Positions 25,912 through 36,585 of a stretch of 64,000 nt of DNA are shown piece by piece (the stretch's first letter is position 1; each line of letters starts with the position of its first letter). The stretch spans positions 1-64,000 of the forward strand of contig NZ_BAFP01000047.1 of NCBI RefSeq assembly GCF_000308455.1, written 5' to 3'. This DNA is from Nocardia abscessus NBRC 100374. Lineage in GTDB: Bacteria > Actinomycetota > Actinomycetes > Mycobacteriales > Mycobacteriaceae. The position numbers and the translations under genes were made by a program. Under the pieces are notes generated by a model. That model had not been told where the DNA came from. It made no database searches and worked only from the letters and a program-made list of their open reading frames with translations.

Positions 25912-27693
25912 GTGCCCGACCCCGCGCCGCGCCCGGCCGCCGCCCAGCAGCTGGCTTTCGACGAGCTCGACACGCCTCTCTACGACACCACGTTCGTGGT
26001 CGTGGACCTGGAGACCACCGGGACCAGTCCCGGGGCCGACGGCATCACCGAGATCGGCGCGGTGAAGGTGCGCGGCGGCGAGGTGCTCGGCGAGTTCGCG
26101 ACGCTGGTCAACCCGGGGCGCACGATTCCGCCCGCGGTCGTGCACGTCACCGGCATCACCACCGCGATGGTGTACGCCGCGCCGCGGATCGAGGCGGTGC
26201 TGCCCGGCTTCCTGGAGTTCGCCGCGGGCGCCGTGCTGGTCGCGCACAACGCCCGGTTCGACATGGGGTTCCTGCGCGCCGCCGCGGCGCAGTGCGACAC
26301 GCCGTGGCCGCCCGCACAGGTGCTGTGCACCGTGAAACTGGCGCGGCGGGTGCTCGGGCGCGACGAAGCGCCCTCGGTGCGGCTGGGTTCGCTGGCTCGG
26401 TTGCTCGGCGCCGCCACCCAGCCGACCCACCGCGCACTGGAAGACGCCCGTGCGACCGTCGACGTGCTGCACGCGCTGATCGGGCGAGTCGGGAACCAAG
26501 GCGTCCACAGTCTCACCGAGCTGCTCGACTATCTGCCCGACGTCACGCCCCGGCAGCGCTCCAAGCGTGTCCTGGCGGCCGATCTACCCGCTTCGCCCGG
26601 GGTGTATCTGTTCCGCGGTCCTTCCGATGAAGTCCTATATATAGGTACGGCCGTGAACTTGCGTCGCCGTGTCCGTAATTACTTCACCGGTTCGGAGACC
26701 CGTGGCCGGATGAAAGAGATGGTGTCGCTGGCGATTCGGGTCGACCATGTGGTGTGCGCGCACGCGCTCGAGGCGGGAGTGCGCGAACTGCGGCTGCTGG
26801 TGGCACACGCCCCGCCCTACAACCGCCGGTCGAAGTTCCCGAAGCGGGCCTGGTGGCTCACCCTCACCGACGAGCCGTTCCCCAGGTTCTCGGTGGTGCG
26901 CGAACCGTCCCGGGATGCGTTGGGGCCGTTCAACTCTCGCAACGATGCCGTCGATCTGGGGGTGATCATCGCCGAGTTCACCGGGCTGCGCACCTGTACG
27001 ACGCGGCTGTCCCGGAAGGCGACCCACGAGTGCCCGCCCGCACTCGTCGGTGGGTGTCCGGCGGGCTCCGTGGGGAGGGCGCTGGGCGAAGCGGAGTACG
27101 CGCCCGCGGCCGCGCTCGTGCGCGCGTTGTTCGCCGGGCACAGCGACGCGCCGATTCGGCTCATGCTCGATCGGATCGAAACGCATTCGCGTGCGGAGCA
27201 TTTCGAGGCGGCCGCCCGGCTACGCGACCGTGCCGTGCGGGTGGTGCGCGCGCTGCGCCGTACCCAGCGACTCGCCGCGCTGGCGCGCATAGCCGAACTG
27301 ATCGCCGCGCATCCCGACGGCAACGGCGGGTGGGAGTTCGCGGTCATCCGCTACGGCCGCCTCGCCGGTTCCGGCGCCGCGCCGCGCGGTGTGCCGCCGA
27401 TGCCCATCGTCGAACAGATCGTGGCCGCCGCCGAAACGGTGATGCCGACAGCGAATCCCGACCACACCGGCTCTCCTGCGGATGATGCCCCACCGCTGCG
27501 GGGCGCCGTACCGGAGGAAGTGGCGCTGGTCGTCCGCTGGCTGGCGCGGCCCGGGGCGCGGATCGTGCGGACCACCGAGGGGTACCACGAGCCCATGTTC
27601 GGTGCGGCGCGGTGGCTGGGCTGGGCGGAGATCGCCGACGCGGCGGTCCGCGCCCAACCGACCGAGCAGGCCTATCTCGACCGCTTAGGCTGA
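25912..27693 (+). CDS. DEDDh exonuclease with GIY-YIG (UvrC-like) domain (Rv2191-like)
   Basis: A 593-residue fusion. Residues 20-190 form a DnaQ-like 3'-5' exonuclease: [12 protein letters not shown] (first D and E), [10 protein letters not shown] and [15 protein letters not shown] (HxxxxD). Residues about 215-300 form a GIY-YIG module: [31 protein letters not shown]. The rest resembles the Cho/UvrC middle part including a Cys-rich stretch and a coiled UVR-like segment ([25 protein letters not shown]). It probably processes damaged or branched DNA. This fusion is an actinobacterial family at the same locus as Rv2191. GTG 25912. Confidence 0.9.
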   Translation: MPDPAPRPAAAQQLAFDELDTPLYDTTFVVVDLETTGTSPGADGITEIGAVKVRGGEVLGEFATLVNPGRTIPPAVVHVTGITTAMVYAAPRIEAVLPGFLEFAAGAVLVAHNARFDMGFLRAAAAQCDTPWPPAQVLCTVKLARRVLGRDEAPSVRLGSLARLLGAATQPTHRALEDARATVDVLHALIGRVGNQGVHSLTELLDYLPDVTPRQRSKRVLAADLPASPGVYLFRGPSDEVLYIGTAVNLRRRVRNYFTGSETRGRMKEMVSLAIRVDHVVCAHALEAGVRELRLLVAHAPPYNRRSKFPKRAWWLTLTDEPFPRFSVVREPSRDALGPFNSRNDAVDLGVIIAEFTGLRTCTTRLSRKATHECPPALVGGCPAGSVGRALGEAEYAPAAALVRALFAGHSDAPIRLMLDRIETHSRAEHFEAAARLRDRAVRVVRALRRTQRLAALARIAELIAAHPDGNGGWEFAVIRYGRLAGSGAAPRGVPPMPIVEQIVAAAETVMPTANPDHTGSPADDAPPLRGAVPEEVALVVRWLARPGARIVRTTEGYHEPMFGAARWLGWAEIADAAVRAQPTEQAYLDRLG

Positions 27694-27698
27694 GCACC

Positions 27699-27974
27699 AT
27701 GATTACCGCGATCGTCTTGATTCACGCCGACAACGGCCGCATCCCCGAGACCGCGCAGGCGGTCGCGGACACCGAGGGCGTCGCCGAGGTCTACTCCTGC
27801 GCGGGTGACGTGGATTTGATCGCGATCGTGCGGGTGCGCGATCACGAGCAGATCGCCGAGGTGGTCACCAGCCGGATCGACAAGACGCCCGGTGTGCTGC
27901 GCACCACGACGCACATCGCGTTCAAGTCGTACTCGCGGGCCGAAGTCGAGGCCGGGTTCTCGCTGGGCGAGTGA
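27699..27974 (+). CDS. AsnC/Lrp ligand-binding (RAM) domain protein
   Basis: A 91-residue protein consisting only of the AsnC-type RAM domain: AIVLIHADNGRIPETAQAV, G-V-AEVYSCAGDVDLIAIVRV and a final T-HIAFKSYS. There is no helix-turn-helix, so it cannot bind DNA by itself and may act as a ligand sensor or partner of a full Lrp protein. ATG 27699 lies 5 bp after the nuclease stop, so both are likely co-transcribed. Confidence 0.88.
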   Translation: MITAIVLIHADNGRIPETAQAVADTEGVAEVYSCAGDVDLIAIVRVRDHEQIAEVVTSRIDKTPGVLRTTTHIAFKSYSRAEVEAGFSLGE

Positions 27975-28168
27975 TCCCCGCTCAGTTCTCGGACGGGGCG
28001 CACCATGAAATAGGCGGTGTCGTTCGGCGCGAGCACTTCGACCACATCGCCCCGAGCGGCCCGCGCGTCGTGCCGGTGCGCGACGCCGTCGGCGCGGTTG
28101 CGGATCTCCACGTCGAACAAGGTGCCTTCGGGCGCATTCACCCCTGGGGCGGCGGCGAGGGACAGCAC
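27842..28168 (-). other. Open frame behind trpD, probable remnant
   Basis: A minus-strand frame continues in the same phase as trpD just past its stop. Its first 60 residues look protein-like (APEGTLFDVEIRNRADG, VVEVLAPNDTAYFMVRPV), but it ends inside the antisense of the AsnC-like gene. It may be the decayed end of a gene once fused to or following trpD. Not counted as a gene. Confidence 0.2.
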
Positions 28169-28186
28169 GCCTCGACCGACCGAGCG

Positions 28187-29248
28187 TCAGCTGTCGCCGA
28201 GCGTCTGCGTCAGCTTGGCCCAGCGCTCCAGCAGCGCGGCCGCGTTGCCCGCATCGATCGCCTGGGCGGCGCGGTCGATGCCCGCGGCGAGCGCGGCGTG
28301 CAGGTCCGCGTCCGGATCGCCCGCGCCGCGCGACCAGTCGTAGGCCACGATCGCCGCGGCCGAATTCAACAGCACCGCGTCGCGGACCGCTCCGCCGTGA
28401 CCGGCGAACACGTCGCGGGCCACGCCCGCGTTCACCTCCGCGTCGCCGCCGCGCAGCGCGTCCAGGTCGACCCGGGGAATGCCGATGCGGGTGGGGTCGA
28501 TGGTGGTCCGACGCGTCCGTCCGCCCGAGACGATCCATGCCTCCGTGGTGTCGGAGGTGGTGATCTCGTCGAGCCCGTCGTTGCCGCGCACCACCAGGGC
28601 GCTGGCACCGCGTTCGGCGAACACGCCAGCGATCACCGGGAGCAGGTCGGCGAACGCGCAGCCGACCAGCCCGGCGCGCGGCTGCGCTGGGTTGGTCAGC
28701 GGGCCCAGCACGTTGAAGACCGTCGGGATGCCGATCTGGCTGCGGGCCGCCCCCGCGTACCGCAGGGCGGGGTGGAACACGGCCGCGAAGCAGAAGCCGA
28801 TGCCGACCTCCCGCACACAGTGCGCCACCGCCTCGGGACCGAGCGCGAGCTTCACACCGAGCGCTTCCAGCACGTCCGCGCCGCCGCTCTTCGACGACGC
28901 GGCGCGGTTGCCGTGCTTGACCACGGGAACCCCGGCCGCGGCCACCACGATCGAGGACATGGTGGAGATGTTCACCGAGCCGGACCGGTCACCGCCGGTA
29001 CCGACGATGTCGACCGCGTCCCCATCGATCCGCACCAGCCGGGCGTGCTCGAGCATGCCCGTGGCCAGGCCGGTCAGCTCGGTGGGTGTCGGGCCCTTGA
29101 TCTTCATCGCGACGCCGAACGCGGCGATCTGCGCGGGGGTGGCGTTGTCGGACATGATCTCGTTCATCGCCCACGACGTGTCGTCCGCGGCCAGGTCGCC
29201 ACCATCAGCGAGGACTCCGAGCACCTGGGGCCAGCTGCGCACGCTCAT
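28187..29248 (-). CDS. trpD: Anthranilate phosphoribosyltransferase
   Basis: A 353-residue enzyme joining PRPP and anthranilate in tryptophan synthesis. The PRPP site VGTGGDRSGSVNISTMSS (about 80-97), KHGNRAASSKSGGADVLEALG (about 110-128) and a downstream L-GPLTNPAQPRAG block are typical. An N-terminal helical bundle (LADGGDLAADDTSWAMNEIMSDNATPAQIAAF) completes the fold. It is the only trp pathway gene here apart from the unlinked TrpF-like protein. Position next to ctaE matches Rv2192c. ATG 29248. Confidence 0.95.
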   Translation of the reverse strand: MSVRSWPQVLGVLADGGDLAADDTSWAMNEIMSDNATPAQIAAFGVAMKIKGPTPTELTGLATGMLEHARLVRIDGDAVDIVGTGGDRSGSVNISTMSSIVVAAAGVPVVKHGNRAASSKSGGADVLEALGVKLALGPEAVAHCVREVGIGFCFAAVFHPALRYAGAARSQIGIPTVFNVLGPLTNPAQPRAGLVGCAFADLLPVIAGVFAERGASALVVRGNDGLDEITTSDTTEAWIVSGGRTRRTTIDPTRIGIPRVDLDALRGGDAEVNAGVARDVFAGHGGAVRDAVLLNSAAAIVAYDWSRGAGDPDADLHAALAAGIDRAAQAIDAGNAAALLERWAKLTQTLGDS

Positions 29249-29314
29249 TCCACTTCTCCCGTCACACTGGTTTCGCGCACCAGTCTCTCCTCAGGGAGCC
29301 TAGTGCGCGACCGG

Positions 29315-29746
29315 TTATGCCGGGGTGCCCGGTTGCAGGGCGTCCCAGCCGTCGGCGGTGCCGTCGTGACGCTGGGCGAGGCCGGCCATCCGCGAGCGTT
29401 CCTGGGCGCAGTGCAGGGCGTCGAGCAGCTGTACTCGCTGGAGGATCACCGTTTCGAGCGCGTCGGCGCCCGGGCCGCCTTCCTGGGGCGCGGGGGAGTA
29501 GCCGTCCTGTGCGGCGATCGCGCAGACGGTTTCCACGTGCTGGGGCGGGATGCGCAGGTGGTGGCGCAGCACCGCGGGTGCGTCCGGCGTCAGTCCGGTC
29601 GCGCGCGCCAGCGCGGTCGAACACGCCTCCGCGTCGTCGAAGCCGGACGCGACCACGACCAGGTCCGCGCGGTGGGGGTCCAGCGCCGTCTGCCGGTCTC
29701 GGCGCAGTAGCCGCCGCCACAGCCGGGATGCCATATGAGCCTCCAT
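29315..29746 (-). CDS. Hypothetical protein
   Basis: A 143-residue soluble protein without a recognised family. Residues 28-70 ([40 protein letters not shown]) look like a folded alpha/beta segment; a helix around [35 protein letters not shown] follows. ATG 29746 has AGGAGA 7 nt upstream; ATG 29734, also behind a GGAGG, is a second possibility. It lies between trpD and the divergent ctaE, 66 bp behind trpD. Confidence 0.6.
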   Translation of the reverse strand: MEAHMASRLWRRLLRRDRQTALDPHRADLVVVASGFDDAEACSTALARATGLTPDAPAVLRHHLRIPPQHVETVCAIAAQDGYSPAPQEGGPGADALETVILQRVQLLDALHCAQERSRMAGLAQRHDGTADGWDALQPGTPA

Positions 29747-29944
29747 CTCAGGTTCTCCTTACTCTCGCCTGTCATGCTGTCCGGGCGTTCGTCCGCGGTG
29801 CGACCCGTTCCGGGCTCGCGGACACCGCTCGCCCCACGCCCTTCCCTGGTCGAGAGCCTGTCCTTCCCTGCGTTTTCCGACACGGAAGAACGAGTTTCGT
29901 ACCCGGGTACTGGCGTCGTACTACGACGAGTCATACTTACCCCC

Positions 29945-30556
29945 GTGACGACCGCAGTAGGGACCCCAGGATCGGCCATTACCCAGCGTGTGCATTCGCT
30001 GAACCGGCCCAACATGGTCAGCGTCGGTACCATCATCTGGCTGTCCAGCGAGCTGATGTTCTTCGCAGGCCTGTTCGCGATGTACTTCGTCGCGCGCGCC
30101 CAGGCGCACGGTCACTGGCCGCCGGAGCCGACCGAGCTGAACCTGAAGCTCGCCGTGCCGGTCACGGCCGTGCTGGTCGCGTCGTCGTTCACCTGCCAGA
30201 TGGGCGTGTTCGCCGCGGAGAAGGGCGACGTGTTCGGCCTGCGCCGCTGGTATGTCGTCACGTTGGCGATGGGCACGTTCTTCGTCCTCGGCCAGGGCTA
30301 CGAGTACATGAACCTGGTGCATGAGGGAACGTCGATTTCCAGCAGCTCCTACGGCTCGGTGTTCTACATCACCACCGGCTTCCACGGTCTGCACGTCATC
30401 GGTGGTCTGATCGCGTTCGTGTTCCTGCTGCTGCGTACCAAGGTCAGCAAGTTCACCCCGGCGCAGGCCACCGCCGCGATCGTCGTCTCCTACTACTGGC
30501 ACTTCGTCGACATCGTGTGGATCGGGTTGTTCGCCACGATCTACTTCGTCCGCTGA
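29945..30556 (+). CDS. ctaE: Cytochrome c oxidase subunit III
   Basis: A 203-residue membrane protein with five predicted helices. The start TAITQ-like [73 protein letters not shown] and [15 protein letters not shown] are diagnostic for actinobacterial CtaE. It is part of the aa3 oxidase that forms a supercomplex with the bcc complex encoded just downstream. The start is GTG 29945 with no clear Shine-Dalgarno. Gene order ctaE-qcrC-qcrA-qcrB is that of Rv2193-Rv2196. Confidence 0.96.
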   Translation: MTTAVGTPGSAITQRVHSLNRPNMVSVGTIIWLSSELMFFAGLFAMYFVARAQAHGHWPPEPTELNLKLAVPVTAVLVASSFTCQMGVFAAEKGDVFGLRRWYVVTLAMGTFFVLGQGYEYMNLVHEGTSISSSSYGSVFYITTGFHGLHVIGGLIAFVFLLLRTKVSKFTPAQATAAIVVSYYWHFVDIVWIGLFATIYFVR

Positions 30557-30641
30557 TCGTGGACGTCGCGCCGCCGAGCGGGCGCGGCGAGACCCAAGAT
30601 CTTTCGCACAAGTCGGTTCCGTCTACTCCAAAGGGACACAG

Positions 30642-31505
30642 ATGAGTTCATCTCCCCCGTCAGCGCCAGAGCCCGCCAGCCCCGGGAACGGCCAGGCCAG
30701 CAGGACGCGCAGGCAGCGCCGCGTTCGCCGTCGCATCGCGGGCGGACTTGCGCTGCTGGTGGGTCTCGTCGGAGCAGGCTTCCTGGCATCGGCCCTGACG
30801 CCGGACCCGCAGCGCGCGACCGCGCACCAGGACCAGTCCGCGCTGATCCGCGAGGGCCAGCAGCTCTACGACACGTCCTGCATCACCTGTCACGGCGCGA
30901 ACCTGCAAGGCGTGGCCGACCGCGGTCCCAGCCTGATCGGCGTCGGCGAGGCCGCCGTCTACTTCCAGGTGTCCTCCGGCCGCATGCCGATGGCTCGCAA
31001 CGAGGCCCAGGCGCAGCGCAAGCCGCCGAAGTTCGACGCCCACCAGACCGACGCGCTGAGCGCCTACGTGGCGGCCAACGGCGGCGGTCCGACCGTGCTC
31101 CGCGACGCCGACGGCGAGGTGGCCCAGGAGTCGCTGCGCGGTGCTGACATCGCCCGCGGGTCGGAGCTGTTCCGGATGAACTGCGCGTCCTGCCACAACT
31201 TCACCGGACGCGGCGGCGCGCTGTCCTCCGGTAAATTCGCGCCGCCGCTGGCGCCCGCCAGCGAGCAGCAGATCTACGCGGCGATGCTCACCGGCCCGCA
31301 GAACATGCCGAAGTTCTCCGACCGCCAGCTGAGCCCGGAGGAAAAGCGCGACATCGTCGCCTACGTCAAGAACTCCGCCGAGGAGCACAGCCCGGGCGGC
31401 TGGGATCTCGGTGGATTCGGTCCCGCGACCGAGGCCCTGGCCATCTGGGTGGTCGGCATCACGCTCGTGGTCGGCGCGGCGATGTGGATCGGATCCCGGT
31501 CATGA
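30642..31505 (+). CDS. qcrC: Diheme cytochrome c subunit of the bc1 complex
   Basis: A 287-residue membrane-anchored diheme cytochrome c. Heme motifs CITCH at residue 80 and CASCH at residue 181 head two c-type domains; the axial methionines are in GRMPMA and QNMPKF. An N-terminal basic segment plus a hydrophobic stretch (about 33-52) forms the first anchor and a C-terminal helix ([19 protein letters not shown]) the second. It passes electrons from the Rieske protein to the aa3 oxidase without a soluble cytochrome c. ATG 30642 has AAAGGGA upstream. Confidence 0.96.
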   Translation: MSSSPPSAPEPASPGNGQASRTRRQRRVRRRIAGGLALLVGLVGAGFLASALTPDPQRATAHQDQSALIREGQQLYDTSCITCHGANLQGVADRGPSLIGVGEAAVYFQVSSGRMPMARNEAQAQRKPPKFDAHQTDALSAYVAANGGGPTVLRDADGEVAQESLRGADIARGSELFRMNCASCHNFTGRGGALSSGKFAPPLAPASEQQIYAAMLTGPQNMPKFSDRQLSPEEKRDIVAYVKNSAEEHSPGGWDLGGFGPATEALAIWVVGITLVVGAAMWIGSRS

Positions 31506-31578
31506 CCGGTCAGCGCCCGGAGGCGGTAGCTCGCGTGACCACGGAGGGCGCTCCGGTCATGCCGAAAGGACACAGGTC

Positions 31579-32784
31579 ATGAGCGATAGGGATAAGGAGC
31601 GAGACGACATGGGTCGGCCGGATGAGGGCCACGACGCGCACCAGTCGAAGGAGCAGCCGGTGAACGCCCCCGCGGCGGAGCCGACCGAGGCCGACCTCGA
31701 CAAGATGTCGCGCGACGAACTGGTCAAGCTCGGTACCGAGCGCGACGGCGTTGACGTCGCCTACCGCCGCGAACGCTTCCCGATCCCGGGCACCCGGGCG
31801 GAGAAGCGTGCCGAGCGCGCCGTGACCTTCTGGTTCGCGGTGTCCGGCATCGCGGCCGCGGCGCTGGTCGGCGTGTTCCTGTTCTGGCCGTGGGAGTTCA
31901 AGAGCAAGGAAGACGAGGGCCACGCGGCCTACTCGCTGTTCACCCCGCTGGTCGGCCTGACCTTCGGCATCTCGGTGCTGGTCATCGGCGTCGCGGTGGT
32001 GCTGATCCGCAAGTTGTTCATCCCCGCCGAGCTGTCCATCCAGCAGCGGCACGACGGTCCGTCGCCCGAGGTCGAGCGCCGCACCCTGGTGGCCGAGCTG
32101 CAGGACGCGCTGGACACCTCCACCCTCGGCCGCCGCAAGATGATCACGCGCACCGCGGGCGCGGGCGTCGGCGTGCTCGGCATCGGCGCGCTGCTGGTGT
32201 TCGTCGGCGGCATGATCAAGAACCCGTGGGCCAAGGGCGACAAGTCGCCGCTGTGGGTCTCCGGCTGGACCCCGGACTTCCCGGGCGAGACCATCTACAT
32301 CCGCCGCGACACCGGTCGCCCGGAGGACGTGGTGCTGGTGCGTCCGGAGGATCTCGACGCGGGCGCCATGGAGACGGTGTTCCCGTGGAAGGAGAAGTGG
32401 CGCGGCGACGAGCACGCGACGCTGGATTCCCTGCGCGGCATCCGCAACGCCGTCATGCTGATCCGCCTGCGCACCGAAGACGCGCAGAAGGCGATCAAGC
32501 GCAAGGGGCAGGAGAGCTTCAACTTCGGCGACTACTTCGCCTACTCGAAGATCTGCACCCACCTCGGCTGCCCGACCTCGCTGTTCGAGCAGCAGACCAA
32601 CCGGATCCTGTGCCCCTGCCACCAGTCGCAGTTCTCCGCGACCGAGTGGGGCAAGCCGGTCTTCGGTCCCGCCGCTCGCGCGCTGCCGCAGCTGCCGATC
32701 ACCGTCAACGCTGAGGGCTTCCTGGTCGCCAACGGCGACTTCATCGAGCCGCTCGGCCCGGCCTACTGGGAGCGCCGTTCATGA
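31579..32784 (+). CDS. qcrA: Rieske iron-sulfur protein of the bc1 complex
   Basis: A 401-residue protein. Three membrane spans (about 85-105, 122-145 and 190-212) precede the Rieske domain. The 2Fe-2S ligands sit in CTHLGC (Cys326) and CPCHQS (Cys345). The three-span form with a basic N-terminal extension is typical of Actinobacteria. I chose ATG 31579 with AAAGGACA upstream; the frame extends further but into the intergenic region. It overlaps qcrB by 4 bp (ATGA). Confidence 0.96.
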   Translation: MSDRDKERDDMGRPDEGHDAHQSKEQPVNAPAAEPTEADLDKMSRDELVKLGTERDGVDVAYRRERFPIPGTRAEKRAERAVTFWFAVSGIAAAALVGVFLFWPWEFKSKEDEGHAAYSLFTPLVGLTFGISVLVIGVAVVLIRKLFIPAELSIQQRHDGPSPEVERRTLVAELQDALDTSTLGRRKMITRTAGAGVGVLGIGALLVFVGGMIKNPWAKGDKSPLWVSGWTPDFPGETIYIRRDTGRPEDVVLVRPEDLDAGAMETVFPWKEKWRGDEHATLDSLRGIRNAVMLIRLRTEDAQKAIKRKGQESFNFGDYFAYSKICTHLGCPTSLFEQQTNRILCPCHQSQFSATEWGKPVFGPAARALPQLPITVNAEGFLVANGDFIEPLGPAYWERRS

Positions 32785-34400
32785 GTCCTTCTGCCGCAGC
32801 CCAAGCCCACGAGGCGGACGAGCGGTATCGCGCCGCCGCGTTCATGAAGCGGTCGATCAACAAGGTCTTCCCGACCCACTGGTCGTTCCTGCTCGGCGAG
32901 ATCGCGCTCTACAGCTTCATCATCCTGCTGCTGTCGGGCGTCTACCTGACCCTGTTCTTCGACCCGTCGATGAGCCACGTCGTCTATGACGGCGCGTATC
33001 AGCCGTTGCGTGGTGTGACGATGTCGCGGGCCTACGAGACCGCGCTGAACATCACCTTCGAGGTGCGTGGCGGTCTGTTCGTACGGCAGGTCCACCACTG
33101 GGCGGCTCTGCTGTTCGCCGCGTCGATCATCATCCACCTGTTCCGGATCTTCTTCACCGGCGCGTTCCGCAAGCCGCGCGAGGCGAACTGGGTGATCGGT
33201 TCGCTGCTGCTGATCCTGGCGATGTTCGAGGGCTTCTTCGGTTACTCGCTGCCCGACGACCTGCTGTCGGGCACCGGCCTGCGGGCCGCGTTCGGCGGTA
33301 TCACGATGAGCATCCCGATCGTCGGCACCTGGATGCACTGGCTGATCTTCGGCGGTGACTTCCCCGGCGACATCATCATCCCGCGCCTCTACATCGCGCA
33401 TGTGCTGTTGTTCCCGGGCATCATCCTGGCGTTGATCGCCGCGCACGTGGCGCTGGTGTGGTACCAGAAGCACACCCAGTTCCCCGGGCCCGGCCGGACG
33501 GAGAACAACGTGGTGGGCGCACGGATCGTGCCGGTGTTCGCCGCCGACCAGGGCGCGTTCTTCGCCTTCACCCTGGGCATCGTGGGCATCATGGGCGGCG
33601 TGTTCCAGATCAACCCGATCTGGAACCTGGGCCCGTACAACCCGTCGCAGGTGTCGGCGGGTTCGCAGCCGGACTTCTACATGATGTGGACCGACGGCAT
33701 GGCCCGGTTGATGCCGCCATGGGAGCTGTACATCGGCAACTACACCGTGCCCGCGGTGTTCTGGGTCGCGCTGATCATGGGTCTGGTGTTCACCGTGCTG
33801 ATCGCCTACCCGTGGATCGAGAAGCGGCTCACCGGCGACACCAGCGCGCACCACAACCTGTTGCAGCGTCCGCGTGACGTCCCGGTCCGGACCGCGATCG
33901 GTTCGATGGCGATCGCGTTCTACGTGGTGCTGACGCTGTCGTGCGTCAACGACATCATCGCGCTGAAGTTCGACATCTCGCTGAACGCGACCACGTGGAT
34001 CGGCCGCATCGGCCTGCTCGTCGCCCCGCCGGTGGCCTACTACATCGCCTACCGGTTCTGCCTCGGCTTGCAGCGCAGCGACCGCGCGGTGCTCGAGCAC
34101 GGCATCGAGACCGGCGTGATCAAGCGTCTGCCGCACGGCGAGTACATCGAGGTGCACCAGCCGCTCGGCCCGGTCGACGACCACGGGCACCCGATTCCGC
34201 TGGAGTACCAGGGCGCCCCGGTCCCGAAGAAGATGAACCAGCTCGGTTCGGCCGGCAAGCCGGGCACCGGCAGCTTCCTGCGGGCCGACCCGCAGGAGGA
34301 GAGCGATCGGCACTTCGAGATCGAGCACGAGGAAGAGCACAGGCAGCTGAAGGTGCTGCAGCAGGCTCAAGAGGCGGCCAACGGCAAGCACGGCCACTGA
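32781..34400 (+). CDS. qcrB: Cytochrome b subunit of the bc1 complex
   Basis: A 539-residue cytochrome b with the heme-ligating pairs [21 protein letters not shown] (two His lines near 95-112) and [19 protein letters not shown] (about 205-220). The Qo-site motif appears as the P-x-W-x-like PPWELYI. A long charged C-terminal tail (after about 420) is the actinobacterial extension. QcrB is the quinol-oxidising core and the known target of telacebec (Q203)-type inhibitors in mycobacteria. ATG 32781 overlaps qcrA by 4 bp. A perfect-stem terminator follows at once. Confidence 0.97.
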   Translation: MSPSAAAQAHEADERYRAAAFMKRSINKVFPTHWSFLLGEIALYSFIILLLSGVYLTLFFDPSMSHVVYDGAYQPLRGVTMSRAYETALNITFEVRGGLFVRQVHHWAALLFAASIIIHLFRIFFTGAFRKPREANWVIGSLLLILAMFEGFFGYSLPDDLLSGTGLRAAFGGITMSIPIVGTWMHWLIFGGDFPGDIIIPRLYIAHVLLFPGIILALIAAHVALVWYQKHTQFPGPGRTENNVVGARIVPVFAADQGAFFAFTLGIVGIMGGVFQINPIWNLGPYNPSQVSAGSQPDFYMMWTDGMARLMPPWELYIGNYTVPAVFWVALIMGLVFTVLIAYPWIEKRLTGDTSAHHNLLQRPRDVPVRTAIGSMAIAFYVVLTLSCVNDIIALKFDISLNATTWIGRIGLLVAPPVAYYIAYRFCLGLQRSDRAVLEHGIETGVIKRLPHGEYIEVHQPLGPVDDHGHPIPLEYQGAPVPKKMNQLGSAGKPGTGSFLRADPQEESDRHFEIEHEEEHRQLKVLQQAQEAANGKHGH

Positions 34401-34412
34401 CGCCCGACACGC

Positions 34413-34448
34413 GACGGCCCCGAGTCGAATCTCCGACTCGGGGCCGTC
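34413..34448. terminator. Strong rho-independent-type hairpin behind qcrB
   Basis: A perfect 15-bp stem (GACGGCCCCGAGTCG at 34413-34427 and its complement at 34434-34448) with loop AATCTC. No U tract follows, as is usual in actinobacterial terminators. It lies between convergent qcrB and the RNase AS gene and can serve both. Confidence 0.88.
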
Positions 34449-34467
34449 GTGCGTCACGGCACGCGCG

Positions 34468-34968
34468 TCACAGGCGTGGCGTCGCGCGGCGAGCGGATTC
34501 GATGGCGTCGAACTTGGCGAGGTTGTGCCGGGCGTCGGCCAGCGCGTCGTGCGCATCCGGCGGGATCGGCGGCAGCTCGGGACGGCCGTGTGCCTCCCAG
34601 TGCTGGCGCAACTCGTTGGTGTAGCGCGGCAGCGCGTTCGGCAGATCCACCATGGAGCCCCACAGTTGGCACAAGGCGACATGGTCGTAGGCGGAAACCC
34701 AGGCCCATAGCTCCGGTTGCACGGTCGGCCGCGGCACCAGGAACGCGTACAACTCGTCGCGGATCCGGTCGCGGCTGCGCCACAGCGGCGAGGACGGCGA
34801 AGGCAGTTGCGGAAGTACGTACCTGCGGACCCACGGGCCCGCGCGCTCGGCATCGAATTCGGTGGACACCGCGTAGTACTCCCTGCCGTCCTCGCAGACG
34901 ACGCCGATGGAGACCAAATCGATGGTCACACCGTCCTCGATGAATTCGCAGTCGTAAAAATATCGCAG
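34468..34968 (-). CDS. 3'-5' exoribonuclease AS (RNase AS, Rv2179c-like)
   Basis: About 166 residues. The DEDDh core is complete only if the frame is started upstream of the first GTG (34929): RYFYDCEFIEDG supplies the first Asp and Glu, then DAHDALADARHNL gives the HxxxxD pair. In this frame no ATG, GTG or TTG precedes it; the homologous start position is CTG 34968. A GAGGAG lies 12 nt upstream of CTG (and 6 nt upstream of an ATC). M. tuberculosis Rv2179c has a GTG at the equivalent codon. The enzyme trims poly(A)-containing RNA in the cytosol. Starting at 34929 would remove catalytic residues. Confidence 0.85.
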   Translation of the reverse strand: MRYFYDCEFIEDGVTIDLVSIGVVCEDGREYYAVSTEFDAERAGPWVRRYVLPQLPSPSSPLWRSRDRIRDELYAFLVPRPTVQPELWAWVSAYDHVALCQLWGSMVDLPNALPRYTNELRQHWEAHGRPELPPIPPDAHDALADARHNLAKFDAIESARRATPRL

Positions 34969-35037
34969 CGAGATCGGTCTCTCCTCGGCTTCCGGTGCCG
35001 TTGTGGCAGGTACGGGTTCCTGGCAACCCTATGGTGA

Positions 35038-36540
<1,503 letters not shown>

Positions 36541-36547
36541 GCAACGG

Positions 36548-36569
36548 ACCGGGCGCTTCTGCGCCCGGT
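36548..36569. terminator. Bidirectional hairpin terminator between aroG and pknL
   Basis: A perfect 9-bp GC stem, ACCGGGCGC (36548-36556) and GCGCCCGGT (36561-36569), with a TTCT tetraloop. It starts 8 nt behind the aroG stop and ends 17 nt from the convergent pknL stop. Confidence 0.85.
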
Positions 36570-36585
36570 GCCGGTACGAGACCCG

